Source of the DNA: Pseudochelatococcus lubricantis
GTDB lineage: Bacteria; Pseudomonadota; Alphaproteobacteria; Rhizobiales; Beijerinckiaceae
Direction: 5' to 3'
NCBI RefSeq assembly: GCF_011762225.1
Contig: NZ_JAASQI010000004.1
Span: 124,001-188,000, forward strand
Length of the DNA: 64,000 bases
Part shown: positions 39,088 through 48,159 of the stretch, piece after piece
How positions within the stretch are numbered: position 1 is the stretch's first letter
Layout: each line of letters starts with the position of its first letter
The notes under the pieces: generated by a model
Told to the model about the DNA's origin: nothing
The model's input: the letters and a program-made list of their open reading frames with translations, nothing else
Databases searched by the model: none
Made by a program: the position numbers and the translations under genes

Positions 39088-40452
39088 ATGCATCGCAACA
39101 CGCTGGCCCTGAAAAAACAGTTTCTGAAGATCGACGATACGACGATCGCCCTTCTCAGGGAGTGGTTCCCGACGATCGAGGCCCGTCTTCCGCAGGTGCT
39201 CGACACGTTTTACGAGCGTGTCGGCGGGTGGCCGGAACTCGTCGCCCTGTTCGGCGCGACGCCCGAGCAGCAGCGGACGGGCGTCGCCCGTGCGAAACAG
39301 GCGCAGATCGCGCATTGGAAGCAGCTCTTCACCGGCGGTTTCGAGGCTGATTACGTCGCCTCCTCTCGGCGCATCGGCACGGTGCACAGCCGCATCGGCC
39401 TGAAGCCCTCCGCTTATATCGGCGGCTATTTCATCCTGCTCGAACAATTGAACGCCATGGTCAACGGCACGCATTTCAGCCGTCTGCACCCGCGCGAAGC
39501 CGCCGGAAAGACCGCGCGGCTGGCAAGTGCCGTCGGGCGCGCGGTCATGCTCGACATGGATCTCGCGATTTCAAGCTATCTGGACGGCATCCGGGATTCG
39601 CTCGACGGGCGCATCGTCGACGAATTCGAGGAAACGATCGACCGGGTGACGCGGGACCTGCTGTCCTCCACCGAGGCGATGGCGCGGAGCGCCCGGGCCG
39701 TCGCCGACGGCATCGCGGAGACGGGCGCGCGGGCGAGCGCCTCGCTACGCTCCGCCGACGAGGCGACATCCACCGCGAACGCCATCGCCGCGGCGGCGGA
39801 ACAACTGTCCGCCACCAACCTCGAAATCGGCCGCCAGATCGACCGCTCCGCCGGCGTCACCGGACGGGCGACGGAACAGGCGGAGCAGGCGATGGTGGCC
39901 GTGAACGGGCTGGCGGACCTCGCCGCGCGGGTCGACGAGGTGGCGAAGCTGATCCAGACCATCGCAGGGCAGACGCATCTTCTCGCCCTCAACGCCTCCG
40001 TCGAGGCCGCGCGCGCCGGGGAGGCGGGCGAGGGTTTCGCCGTTGTCGCGGCGGAGGTGAAGTCCCTCGCCGCCCGGACCGAGGGTGCGACGACCGATGT
40101 TTCGGAGCGTATGAACGAGATCAAGAAGGCATCGGCGCAGACTGTCAGCGCGATCGCGGGCATCCGGGCGACGATCGACGAGATCAACACGCTGACGGGC
40201 GCCGTCGCGGCATCCGTTCACGAGCAGGTCGCCGCCACGGGCGATATCACCCGCTCCATCCAGAGCGCCGCCGATGAAACCGCGCGCATTTCAAGAAGCG
40301 CCGGCGCCCTCGTCAGCGCAGCCGACGCGGCGGGCGAGGCCGGCGCGCAGGTGACGCGCAACGTCGCCGATCTGCACACCGAAGCCGACCGTCTGCACCG
40401 GGAGGCCACAGCTTTCGTCGCCTCCATCGGCAAGCAGAAAGATGATGAGTAG
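39088..40452 (+). CDS. Globin-coupled methyl-accepting chemotaxis protein (first of a pair)
   Basis: A 454-residue soluble chemoreceptor. Residues 1-165 form a globin sensor with the proximal haem ligand His100 in [12 protein letters not shown], preceded by [16 protein letters not shown]. Residues 190-450 are an MCP signalling domain whose hairpin tip is [23 protein letters not shown]. No membrane segment, HAMP domain or C-terminal CheR/CheB tether is present, so it is cytoplasmic. Relatives such as HemAT sense oxygen and steer aerotaxis. A homologous receptor follows 128 bases downstream. The ATG at 39088 is the first in frame; no strong ribosome binding site precedes it in this AT-rich leader. 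Confidence 0.92.
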   Translation: MHRNTLALKKQFLKIDDTTIALLREWFPTIEARLPQVLDTFYERVGGWPELVALFGATPEQQRTGVARAKQAQIAHWKQLFTGGFEADYVASSRRIGTVHSRIGLKPSAYIGGYFILLEQLNAMVNGTHFSRLHPREAAGKTARLASAVGRAVMLDMDLAISSYLDGIRDSLDGRIVDEFEETIDRVTRDLLSSTEAMARSARAVADGIAETGARASASLRSADEATSTANAIAAAAEQLSATNLEIGRQIDRSAGVTGRATEQAEQAMVAVNGLADLAARVDEVAKLIQTIAGQTHLLALNASVEAARAGEAGEGFAVVAAEVKSLAARTEGATTDVSERMNEIKKASAQTVSAIAGIRATIDEINTLTGAVAASVHEQVAATGDITRSIQSAADETARISRSAGALVSAADAAGEAGAQVTRNVADLHTEADRLHREATAFVASIGKQKDDE

Positions 40453-40580
40453 CTTTTTTTGCAATATACATCTAAAGATAATTATTATATTATAAAATAA
40501 TTTTAAATATATTATCGAATTTTACCTGCTTTATCTTGAGAAAAAACAACTAGTACAGAGCCTGAAATACAGAGACAGAC
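40453..40580. other. AT-rich spacer between the two globin-coupled receptors
   Basis: 128 bases with long A/T runs (40455-40555), again unlike the GC-rich genes on both sides. No terminator hairpin is evident. It may contain a separate promoter for the second receptor. Confidence 0.6.
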
Positions 40581-41927
40581 ATGATCGACATATCCGACCG
40601 CATCTCGTTCCTGGGAATCGATGACGAGGTCAAGGCGACACTTCAGGAGCTTCGTCCGATCATCGAGGGGGCTCTGCCGGAGATTCTGGACGCCTTCTAT
40701 GCGCACCTTCTGGCCCGGCCCGACGTCGCGCAGCTTTTCGGCCCCACGCCGGAAGCCGCGCAGAGCGCCGCCGGACATGCGCGGCGCGGACAGATCGTGC
40801 ACTGGCAACGTCTGTTCTCGGGCCGGTTCGATGCGGACTATGTCTCCTCCGTCCAGCGGGTTGGCCTCATTCACAGCCGCATCGGCCTCGAACCTTCCCG
40901 CTACATCGGCGGCTACATGATCCTGCTCGATCATCTGAACACGCTCATCGCCCGCACCAGCGTCAGCCTCCTCCGGCCGGCGGCGGCACGGCAGCGGGCC
41001 GGGCGGATGGCGGATGCGGTCAATCGTGTCGTCATGCTCGATATGGACATCGCCATCTCCACCTATCTCGACGCCGTGCGGGAGGCCTACGACACGCAGC
41101 TTGCGAGCGGCTTCGACCTGTCGGTGAAAAACATCGTCGGCAGCGTCGCGCAGTCCATCGACGCCCTCAATGCAAGCGCCCGCTCCGTGACGGAGACCGT
41201 CGCCGTGACGCAGCGGCACGCCGAGGAGTCGACGAAGGCCGCCGAACTCGCCTCTGTCAACACCCAGACCGTCGCCGCCGCGACGGAGGAACTCTCCGCC
41301 ACCAGCGACGAGATCAGCCGGCTCGTCGAACGTTCGGCCGAGGTCGCGCGGCAGGCAGTCACCCAGGCGACGGAGGTCAACGTGGCGGTGGACGGGCTGT
41401 CTCAGGTCGCGCGGCGAATCGGCGAGGTGGTGGAACTCATTCAGGCCGTCGCCGCGCAGACCCGGCTGCTCGCCCTCAACGCCACCATCGAGGCCGCGCG
41501 CGCAGGTAACGCGGGGCGCGGCTTCGCCGTCGTCGCGACGGAAGTGAAGTCTCTCGCGGCGCAGACCGAACACGCGACGGCGGACATCGCCACCCGCATC
41601 GCCGAAATCCAGCAGGCCGCTTCCGAAACCGCCTCGTCGATCAGCAGCGTGGGTGCCACCATCGGCGAGATCAGCGCCATCGCCGGCTCCGTCGCGACCT
41701 CCGTGCAGGAGCAACTGGCGGCGACCGCCGATATCTCGCGCTCCATCCAGCAGGCGGCAAACGAGACCACGCGCATCGCCGCCAACATGAACGAGGTGAT
41801 CGAGGCCGCCGGGCACGCCACGCAATCGGGCGCCGAGGTCAGCGCGGTGTCGGAGCGCCTTGCCGGCGACGCCAGCAGCCTGGCCCGCGAGGCGGACACC
41901 TTCCTCACCTCCCTGAGAAAAGCCTGA
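40581..41927 (+). CDS. Globin-coupled methyl-accepting chemotaxis protein (second of a pair)
   Basis: A 448-residue paralogue of the preceding receptor with the same plan: globin domain (1-165) with proximal His98 in [22 protein letters not shown], then an MCP signalling domain with tip [23 protein letters not shown]. It too lacks membrane segments. The globin halves are recognisably similar ([17 protein letters not shown] against [17 protein letters not shown]), but the linker and methylation helices differ a good deal, so the duplication is not recent or one copy has diverged in function. It ends six bases from the convergent SDR gene. Confidence 0.92.
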   Translation: MIDISDRISFLGIDDEVKATLQELRPIIEGALPEILDAFYAHLLARPDVAQLFGPTPEAAQSAAGHARRGQIVHWQRLFSGRFDADYVSSVQRVGLIHSRIGLEPSRYIGGYMILLDHLNTLIARTSVSLLRPAAARQRAGRMADAVNRVVMLDMDIAISTYLDAVREAYDTQLASGFDLSVKNIVGSVAQSIDALNASARSVTETVAVTQRHAEESTKAAELASVNTQTVAAATEELSATSDEISRLVERSAEVARQAVTQATEVNVAVDGLSQVARRIGEVVELIQAVAAQTRLLALNATIEAARAGNAGRGFAVVATEVKSLAAQTEHATADIATRIAEIQQAASETASSISSVGATIGEISAIAGSVATSVQEQLAATADISRSIQQAANETTRIAANMNEVIEAAGHATQSGAEVSAVSERLAGDASSLAREADTFLTSLRKA

Positions 41928-41933
41928 GGCCGA

Positions 41934-42692
41934 CTATTCGGGGATGCCGTCCACATCCGCGGTGCGCCAGAGCAGATGCTGGCCGCCATCCACCGCCAGC
42001 ACCTGACCGGTGACGCTCGCCGCGCCCGCCAGATAGAGCACCGCATCGGCGATCTCGCCGGGCGACGGCCCGCGGCCGAGCAATGTCGCGGCAGCCTGGC
42101 GGGCGAAGTCCTCCGCCGTCTGCCGGGCGCCAGCGCAGGTAGGGCCGGGGGCAACACCGTTTACCCGGATGCGCGGCGCCAGCGCCTGCGCCATTGTGCG
42201 GGTGGCGGTGGCGAGCGCGCTTTTGGTCAGCGTGTAGGAGAAAAACTGCGGATTGGGCCTCAACACGCGCTGGTCCAGAATATTGACGATGGCGCCATAC
42301 CGCCCCTCCGGCACACCTGCGGCCATGTCGCGCGCCAGCAGCATGGGCGCGCGCAGATTAACGGCGAACGTCTCTTCCCACAGGTCGAGGCCGAGGTCCG
42401 CGATGGCGTCGGGCTCGAAGATAGAGGCGCTGTTGACGAGCAACGTTACCGGCCCCAGCCGTTCGGTGGCATGGGGCACGAGCGTTGCAACGGCGCCGGC
42501 ATCCGCGAGATCGGCGTGGAGCGTCGCCGCGCGGCCGCCCCCGCCGGCGATCTCCGCCGCCAGCGAGTCGGCCTCCGCCGCCGAGTGGCGGTAGTGGATG
42601 GCGACCGCATAGCCCGCCGCGGCCAGGCGCCGGGAGATCGCGCGGCCGATGCGCCGCGTGCCGCCGGTGACGAGCGCGACGCCTGTCGTCAT
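41934..42692 (-). CDS. Short-chain dehydrogenase, pteridine reductase-like
   Basis: A 252-residue NADPH-dependent SDR. The cofactor motif is TGGTRRIGRAIS (near 9-20), where the RR pair favours NADP. The usual catalytic Ser is replaced by Asp: ILDQRVLRPNPQFFSYTLTK has Asp, then Tyr 13 residues later and Lys four after that, the exact spacing of the trypanosomatid pteridine reductase PTR1 (Asp181, Tyr194, Lys198). This suggests a dihydropteridine or dihydromonapterin substrate, as for FolM. Its start overlaps the stop of the glycosyltransferase gene (42689-42692). Function not proven. Confidence 0.85.
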   Translation of the reverse strand: MTTGVALVTGGTRRIGRAISRRLAAAGYAVAIHYRHSAAEADSLAAEIAGGGGRAATLHADLADAGAVATLVPHATERLGPVTLLVNSASIFEPDAIADLGLDLWEETFAVNLRAPMLLARDMAAGVPEGRYGAIVNILDQRVLRPNPQFFSYTLTKSALATATRTMAQALAPRIRVNGVAPGPTCAGARQTAEDFARQAAATLLGRGPSPGEIADAVLYLAGAASVTGQVLAVDGGQHLLWRTADVDGIPE

Positions 42693-43498
42693 CCGCCGTT
42701 CTCCGGATCCTGAGTCTCGTTCTGGCGGGCGAGCATGCGCCGTTCCACGTGCTTGGCGATGCGCAGATAGCGGAAATAGGCGAAGTTCATCGCCGTCATG
42801 AAGCCGTAAATGCCACGCACGATATGGCGGCGGCCGATGTAGGCCTTGATGAACGACGCCGGAAACTCGACGAACAGGCGCAGCACCGATACCTTCGCGC
42901 CGCGGCTGTCGAGATCAAGCGCCAGCGCATCGGTATAGCTGTTGAGCTTTGCGAGCTGGTCGCCGAGGGAGCGCACGGAGAAATGATGGATGGCGCCCTT
43001 GAGCCGCTTCACCTTCGCGCCCGGCGCGAGTTGCACCCGGTCATGCACCGTGGACAAGGCATAGCGACCCTTGTCGCGCCGGTAAAGGCGCACAGGGGCG
43101 AGCGTGTAGGCGAGCGGATGAGGCGCGCGCTCGCCAGGAAAAACCTCGGCGATGCGGATTTCGTAGGCGTCCGCGTCGGGCTCGCCACCGTCGAACAGCG
43201 CCCGGATGCGGCGGGCGAGATCGGGAGGAACCAGTTCGTCCGCGTCGATGTTCAGCAGCCACAGATGGCGGCACTGGTCCTCGGCGAAGCGCTTCTGCGG
43301 CCCATAGCCGGGCCAGTCGTTGTGGATCACCCGTGCGCCGTGCCGGGCCGCGATCTCCCGCGTGGCGTCGGTGGAGCCCGAATCGACGACGACGATATCG
43401 TCACTCAGATCGGCGACCGCCGCAAGTGTGCGGCCAATGCGGTCCGCCTCGTTGCGGGCGATGATGAAAATGGACAGTGGCAGCGGCGGTTGCGTCAT
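42689..43498 (-). CDS. Family 2 glycosyltransferase (WaaE/KdtX-like)
   Basis: A 269-residue GT-A glycosyltransferase. It starts with LSIFIIARNEADRIGRTL, then has DDIVVVDSGSTDAT, the nucleotide-sugar/metal motif LNIDADE (near 85), and the C-terminal KAYIGRRHIVRGIYGF typical of lipopolysaccharide-core beta-glucosyltransferases of the WaaE group. It likely adds a sugar to core lipopolysaccharide or a similar envelope glycan on the inner face of the inner membrane. I chose the ATG at 43498; an ATG at 43546 (AGAGG upstream) would add 16 unconserved residues. It overlaps the SDR gene by four bases. Confidence 0.85.
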   Translation of the reverse strand: MTQPPLPLSIFIIARNEADRIGRTLAAVADLSDDIVVVDSGSTDATREIAARHGARVIHNDWPGYGPQKRFAEDQCRHLWLLNIDADELVPPDLARRIRALFDGGEPDADAYEIRIAEVFPGERAPHPLAYTLAPVRLYRRDKGRYALSTVHDRVQLAPGAKVKRLKGAIHHFSVRSLGDQLAKLNSYTDALALDLDSRGAKVSVLRLFVEFPASFIKAYIGRRHIVRGIYGFMTAMNFAYFRYLRIAKHVERRMLARQNETQDPENGG

Positions 43499-44013
43499 GG
43501 ATCCCGGGACCTCACTCGCCTCGCTTTGACACGATGTGCCTTCCATCGCAAGCCTCTGGGCCGTGCCCTGCCCGCGCGGCGGCCACCCCGGCCATGGTCC
43601 GCGCCCGCCGGCGGACGGCGGACGTTTGTTGAATACAAGTAAATGTATTCGACGTCTCCGCCGTTAACCCGCTGTTATCTATAACCCACGAAGCGAAAAG
43701 ACCGAGAGAGTTCCGGCATCTGGAATCCAATGTGCGGGAACATCGCGCACATGATGCCACAGCCGCGATTTATCCTTCGAAACATCTTGCGCGAACAATG
43801 GGTTACGGTTAGGCTCCCTGAGCCGGCGACATGGCGGGGCCGGTGCAACATGGCCTGGTTTCCGTTATGTCGACACATTCCCGCCCTTTTTGGCGTTTTC
43901 TCTGTGGCACGAAAGGCACAGACGTCCTGCCCGAGTTGCTGTATGTATTGTGCAACTTCAGGGATGGCTGAAGGCCATTCGGCTTGAAGAAGACAGTTTT
44001 TTAGGAGTGAATG
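43499..44013. other. Intergenic region between the glycosyltransferase and porin genes
   Basis: About 515 bases without a supported gene. It contains a 7-bp inverted repeat GAATACA (43631-43637) / TGTATTC (43644-43650) with a 6-base spacer, a TTAA-N7-TTAT sequence at 43664-43678 (one base off a CtrA box, probably chance), and, in the porin leader, a small hairpin AGTTGC..GCAACT (43934-43957). The composition is less GC-rich than the genes around it. Confidence 0.5.
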
Positions 44014-44754
44014 ATGAAAAAGGTTCTTCTTGCGGGCGTTGCTGTCGCCAGCCTGGTCGCTTCGGGCGCTGCTTTTGCTGCTGACCTTCCGAGCCGGCAG
44101 GTCGAGCCGGTCGCTCCGGTTGTGGCTCCGATCTTCACGTGGACGGGCTTCTACGTCGGTGTGAACGCCGGTTACGCCTGGAACAGCAACAACGACGACA
44201 AGTTCTACAACGGTGCCACCTACTACAACGGTGGCAACAACGACGACGGCGGCTTCACGGGTGGTGGCCAGATCGGCTACAACTACCAGTTCGGCCAGTT
44301 CGTTGCCGGTCTCGAAGCCGACATCAACTACGCTGACCTGAAGGGCAAGAACAGCAACTATGCTCTCGCCTACAACCCGGCTGCTGGCTACTTCGGCGGC
44401 ACGAGCACGGGCATCGAGTGGTTCGGCACCGTCCGCGCCCGCCTCGGTGTGGCCTTCGACCGCGCCTTCATCTACGGCACGGGCGGCTTCGCTTACGGCG
44501 GTGGCGGCAACGACAACGGCTTCGTCTACAACGGCGCCTACTACCAGAACAAGAGCGACACCCGCACGGGCTGGACGCTCGGCGCTGGCTTCGAGTACGC
44601 CATCACCAACAACATCACGGCGCGCCTCGAAGGTCTGTATGTCAACCTCGGCAAGGAAGACCGCAACGCCTTCCTGCCCCTCTACGACAACCGCAAGGAC
44701 ACCGAATTCGGCGTGGTCCGCGCTGGCCTGAACTACAAGTTCGACTCGTTCTGA
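44014..44754 (+). CDS. Outer-membrane beta-barrel porin (Omp25/Omp31 family)
   Basis: A 246-residue outer-membrane protein of the small rhizobial/Brucella porin family. It has a signal peptide (KKVLLAGVAVASLVASGAAFAAD, cleavage after AFA), a proline/valine linker, the family opening WTGFYVGVNAGYAW, glycine/asparagine-rich alternating strands, and the C-terminal strand GLNYKFDSF ending in Phe, the barrel-assembly signal. AGGAG (44002-44006) favours the second of two adjacent ATGs (44014 over 44011). Codon use is very restricted (AAC, GGC, TTC), as in highly expressed genes. A strong terminator follows. It is probably an abundant surface protein. Confidence 0.93.
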   Translation: MKKVLLAGVAVASLVASGAAFAADLPSRQVEPVAPVVAPIFTWTGFYVGVNAGYAWNSNNDDKFYNGATYYNGGNNDDGGFTGGGQIGYNYQFGQFVAGLEADINYADLKGKNSNYALAYNPAAGYFGGTSTGIEWFGTVRARLGVAFDRAFIYGTGGFAYGGGGNDNGFVYNGAYYQNKSDTRTGWTLGAGFEYAITNNITARLEGLYVNLGKEDRNAFLPLYDNRKDTEFGVVRAGLNYKFDSF

Positions 44755-44794
44755 TTGAACGGCCCTTGCGGGCCAGCGATCAATCAGCTATCAG

Positions 44795-44822
44795 CCCGGC
44801 GGCGCAAGCCGCCGGGTTTTTT
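44795..44822 (+). terminator. Rho-independent terminator after the porin gene
   Basis: Perfect 9-bp stem CCCGGCGGC / GCCGCCGGG closed by a GCAA tetraloop and followed by six T residues. Confidence 0.95.
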
Positions 44823-44906
44823 GTCTTGCGCGGATTTTCAGGCGCGAGGCGCCTCGCGAGCGATGTGGCTGCGCGCGCTTTGGTGCCGGTACCCCGGTCG
44901 CAGGGC

Positions 44907-45752
44907 CTATTCGCCCGCCAGCCAGTCGCAGCGAAAGCCGACCCGATCGCCACGTGCCAGCCGCTCCGCGAGCGCCGGCAGCAGAATTTCCGCCTCGTGC
45001 GCCAGTGTCCACGGCGGGTTGATGACGATGAGGCCGGAACCGTTCAGGCGCGAGGCGTCGTCCGCCCGGTCGATCAGCATTTCGAGCCGCAGGATTTTCG
45101 GCACGCCCGCGGCACGCAGAAAATCCGCAAGCTCCTCCGGCGCCGCCAGATCCTTGATGGGATACCAGCCGGCGAAAATGCCGCCGCTCCACTTGCGGCG
45201 CGCTTCCACCAGTGCCTGGCCAAGGTGCGCGAGTTCGCCCTCGACCTCATAGGGCGGGTCGATCAGCACAACGCCGCGCCGCTCGACGGGTGGAATCATC
45301 GCTTTCAGCGCCGTCCAGCCGTCCAGCTCCAGCACCTTGAGCCGCCGGTCGCGCCCCAGGTTCTCTTCCAGCAGGTGCACATCGGCGGGATGCTTCTCGA
45401 CGAAAATGGCGCGGTCCTGCCGCCGCATCAGCAGGCTCGCCAGCATGGGGGAACCGGGATAGCGGGCCGCGCCGAAGCGCGCCGCGACATCCGCCAGCGC
45501 CGCGCGATAGGGCGCGAGCAGTGCCTCGGCCTCCCCGGCCAGCGGCGTGGCGAGCCGGGCGATGCCGTCCTGCCATTCCAGCGTCTTGCCCGCCTCGATG
45601 CCCGCGAGGTCATAAAGGCCGATGCCGGCATGGGTGTCGATGACGCGATACGGCGCCTCCTTCTGCCCCAGATAGAGAAGGATGCGCGCGAGGAGCGCGT
45701 GTTTCATGCAATCGGCAAAATTGCCGGCGTGATAGGCGTGGCGATAATTCAT
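44907..45752 (-). CDS. rlmJ: 23S rRNA (adenine-2030 N6)-methyltransferase
   Basis: Methylates A2030 of 23S rRNA. The 281 residues match the family length. The RlmJ signature opens the protein (MNYRHAYHAGNFADCMKHALL); the SAM site lies near DTHAGIGLYDL, and the catalytic motif IV is LIDPPYE (near 164), the DPPY-type motif of N6-adenine methyltransferases. It stands alone, convergent with the porin gene. Confidence 0.95.
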   Translation of the reverse strand: MNYRHAYHAGNFADCMKHALLARILLYLGQKEAPYRVIDTHAGIGLYDLAGIEAGKTLEWQDGIARLATPLAGEAEALLAPYRAALADVAARFGAARYPGSPMLASLLMRRQDRAIFVEKHPADVHLLEENLGRDRRLKVLELDGWTALKAMIPPVERRGVVLIDPPYEVEGELAHLGQALVEARRKWSGGIFAGWYPIKDLAAPEELADFLRAAGVPKILRLEMLIDRADDASRLNGSGLIVINPPWTLAHEAEILLPALAERLARGDRVGFRCDWLAGE

Positions 45753-45805
45753 GGTGGGCGATCAATGGCAGAGTTTGCGCGTCCGCTCAACCGCCCATGC
45801 CACGC

Positions 45806-46513
45806 CTACTCAGGCGCGTCGATAGTGACGTTCCGGTCACGGCAGCCGCTGCGGTCGACCTCCGGGCAGACGCGGAAGCCGGAAAGGTCGCGGCTCAGGC
45901 AGATACGCACTTCCTTCAGCCGCCCACGCTGGCAGGCAGTGGCAATCATGTCCGGCTGCAGGCCCGGGTTGGCGGCGATGAAGGCGCGCTCGACCTCCGC
46001 GGGCGAGGCGACACGGTCGCCCGGCAAGCCGTGCAGCGCAGGCGGAATGGTTACCCTGTCGCGCGCCCGCGCGGTGTCGCGGAAATACGCCTCCGGGGTC
46101 TGCCCGGAGCAGGTGCCGTGCACCCGCCACTGGTGGCGCGCCAGCCCCTGTTCGGGAAAGATGCCTGCGGCGACGTTCATGGCCTGGCGGGAGGGCACGC
46201 GCGGCATCGCGGCGCATTCGCGCGGATAGCCGCGCTCATATTGCGGCCACAGGCCATGCACGACGAAGCCGTGCTTACGGCCGACCGCGCACTGATCGCG
46301 CCGGTCGGCGCGGCCCTCCAGTTCGCAGAAGCCGGGCGACCACGACAGCGCCAGCACGTAGAAATCGAACGCGCCGGGGCGCGCGCCCCGTTCCACACGC
46401 TGTGCGTGCGCCTCCCCGGCGAGAAGCGGCAGCGCGCACGCGAGGGCGGCGAGCAGCGGGAAGCGCCGCGCCGTCCGCAACGGCGCCGGGATGAGATGAG
46501 CCGACAGGAGCAT
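45806..46513 (-). CDS. RNase T2 family protein with altered active site
   Basis: A 235-residue secreted protein. It has a basic N-terminus and hydrophobic signal segment ending GEAHA, then FDFYVLALSWSPGFC, the first active-site motif HGLWPQY intact, and the second as HQWRVHGTC. In active T2 enzymes the second motif is normally HEW-x-KHGTC, whose Glu and Lys take part in catalysis; here they are Gln and Val, while both His remain. Cysteines for disulfides are present. It may therefore be a weak or inactive RNase; periplasmic location is expected. The ATG at 46513 lies 15 bases after the preceding gene stop; a longer frame to 46594 overlaps that gene and spoils the signal peptide. Confidence 0.85.
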   Translation of the reverse strand: MLLSAHLIPAPLRTARRFPLLAALACALPLLAGEAHAQRVERGARPGAFDFYVLALSWSPGFCELEGRADRRDQCAVGRKHGFVVHGLWPQYERGYPRECAAMPRVPSRQAMNVAAGIFPEQGLARHQWRVHGTCSGQTPEAYFRDTARARDRVTIPPALHGLPGDRVASPAEVERAFIAANPGLQPDMIATACQRGRLKEVRICLSRDLSGFRVCPEVDRSGCRDRNVTIDAPE

Positions 46514-46527
46514 TGCGCCAGGTCGGA

Positions 46528-46980
46528 TCAGGGCAGAGCCGCCCGGCAGGCGGGGGCGAAGGACAGGTGGCGATCCAGCCCGACAACGCACCACTGTACG
46601 TCCGAGCCGATGCCGATGGGGCCCAGCGCCTCGCGCACCGAATAATGGACCACCCGCTTGCGGCCGTCGGAAATCTGCGACACCGCTGTGCAGAAGCGGC
46701 GCGGAATGAAGGCGTCACCCCAAGGCCGCAGTGCGACGTCGCGTACTCTCTCGAAGCCCTCGATGGTCAGCGGCGACTGCCAGAAATGCGCCTCGCGGAA
46801 GGCAAAGCGGTTGGCGATTCGCCTCAGCACGCGCGGATCGTCGCAGGCCGGCACGTTGCCGGAAAAGGCCAGAAACCGGTCCTCGGCGCGCACGTCATCG
46901 CGGGCGACAGCCGGCGCACCCGCCAGCAGCGAGGCAAGAACAGCGCCGGCGAAAGCTCCGGCAACAACAAGCGAACGCAT
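46528..46980 (-). CDS. Secreted protein of unknown function, upstream of the RNase T2 gene
   Basis: I do not recognise this 150-residue protein. It has a signal peptide (MRSLVVAGAFAGAVLASLLAGAPAVA, cleavage near AVA-RD) and three cysteines in the mature part (CDDP, FCTAV, WCVVG). Other visible features are a basic mid-region and an aromatic-rich patch (REAHFWQSPLTIEGFERV). GGGGGC before the ATG at 46980 fixes the start over one 12 bases upstream. The 14-base gap to the RNase T2-like gene suggests a two-gene operon of periplasmic proteins. It could be a partner or inhibitor of that protein, but this is only context. Confidence 0.75.
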   Translation of the reverse strand: MRSLVVAGAFAGAVLASLLAGAPAVARDDVRAEDRFLAFSGNVPACDDPRVLRRIANRFAFREAHFWQSPLTIEGFERVRDVALRPWGDAFIPRRFCTAVSQISDGRKRVVHYSVREALGPIGIGSDVQWCVVGLDRHLSFAPACRAALP

Positions 46981-47207
46981 GACAGCCCCCATTCACGCAA
47001 TATCAATGCCGCAAGACCGCGCCGTCCGTCCGACGACGCCCTTCTCCATACCACATCATCAAGAACAGGAAATAACCATGAGCGCGGTTGTAACCAGGGT
47101 CAAGTTACCCAGGCATGAAACGCAGGCCAAAGACCGGATTTCCTGTGTCGTATGGTCCTGTCGTGCGCCGCCGCACTACCTCCGCCCGCTGCCGTCCCGC
47201 GTCGATC

Positions 47208-47894
47208 TCAGTCCGGTGCGCCGTCGCCGGCGAAAACCGCATTGATGACATGCACCTGCGCCTCGTTCCGCGCCGTCATGGCGGCGAAGCCATCTCGGCG
47301 CGCGCGCAGGCAAGCCTCCCGGAAAGCGGCGTCCTCCTGCCCGGCGCGCGCGGAGGCATCGATCGCCGGGACACCCGCGTGACTTGCGGCAAGCAGCGTC
47401 AGACCGCGCGACAGGCGCGACACATCGCCATCGGGCGTTTCCGCGCCGGGCAGCAGGAACGGCTCCCATACGAAGGCGGCAAGCCGTGGATGCGGACGCA
47501 GGCGCGGGGCTGCCATCACACCGGCCGCCGTACCGATGACGGCGACGATGCGGGTCTCGCCGTCCGGCCGGCCGAGCCGCGCCTCAAGCACGCGCAATCT
47601 GGCGCCGAGCTGCTCGATATCCTCCGGCCCGGCTACCGCCGGCAGTACGACAGCGGCGGGATGCGCCGGCAAGACAGCGGCGAGGTCGTCATCCGACGGG
47701 TCCGGATGGAGGCCGCCGGCGCGCATCCAGATCGCCGGCCGCCCGCCGCCCGCGTTCACGCACCTGAGGACCGCGCACGCGGCGGCGCGGGCGTCCTCCC
47801 CGACGAGATCGAGGACGACGCCGTCGGCCTCGCTGGCGAGGATCGCGGCGACGAGGCCATCGGCGACGCCGGCAAAGATCCGCAGCGAACGCAT
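47208..47894 (-). CDS. Degenerate CitE-like (HpcH/HpaI aldolase family) protein
   Basis: A 228-residue relative of citrate lyase beta-subunit (usually about 290). It opens MRSLRIFAGVADGLVAAILASEADGVVLDLVGED, which is recognisably the start of CitE. The later motifs are altered: the magnesium-binding ETA loop reads VIGTAAGVMAAP (Glu replaced by Gly), the GxEDL segment is missing its acid (FVWEPFLLPGAE), and the final IHPxQ reads RNEAQV. It is therefore likely to be catalytically inactive or to have a different role. The ATG at 47894 is fixed by GGAGGAG nine bases upstream. It stands alone. Confidence 0.78.
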   Translation of the reverse strand: MRSLRIFAGVADGLVAAILASEADGVVLDLVGEDARAAACAVLRCVNAGGGRPAIWMRAGGLHPDPSDDDLAAVLPAHPAAVVLPAVAGPEDIEQLGARLRVLEARLGRPDGETRIVAVIGTAAGVMAAPRLRPHPRLAAFVWEPFLLPGAETPDGDVSRLSRGLTLLAASHAGVPAIDASARAGQEDAAFREACLRARRDGFAAMTARNEAQVHVINAVFAGDGAPD

Positions 47895-48159
47895 GTCTTC
47901 TCCTCCATCGGCAATCCGGCAAACGGCCGCCGCGATGACACGATAACGTAAAGCGCGCGTGAGACAATGGCACCGCAGGTCATGAGTCAGCGCTCCTTTA
48001 CCATTGCATCGCGCTATACGGACTTCTTCATCGCCGCGCGCGATAATTTGACCGACGATACTTTCAATAGCTGCCAGTCTGTCCCATATAGCGGGTGTAT
48101 GGGTCGGCGCACCCGCGCCCGGCCTGAAAAACATTCACGAATCCGGAGGTGAAATCCCG

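Noticed and set aside
43664-43678. TTAA-N7-TTAT as a CtrA box upstream of the porin gene
   Set aside because: One mismatch; such sites are expected by chance about once in this window, and the region is less GC-rich, raising the chance further.
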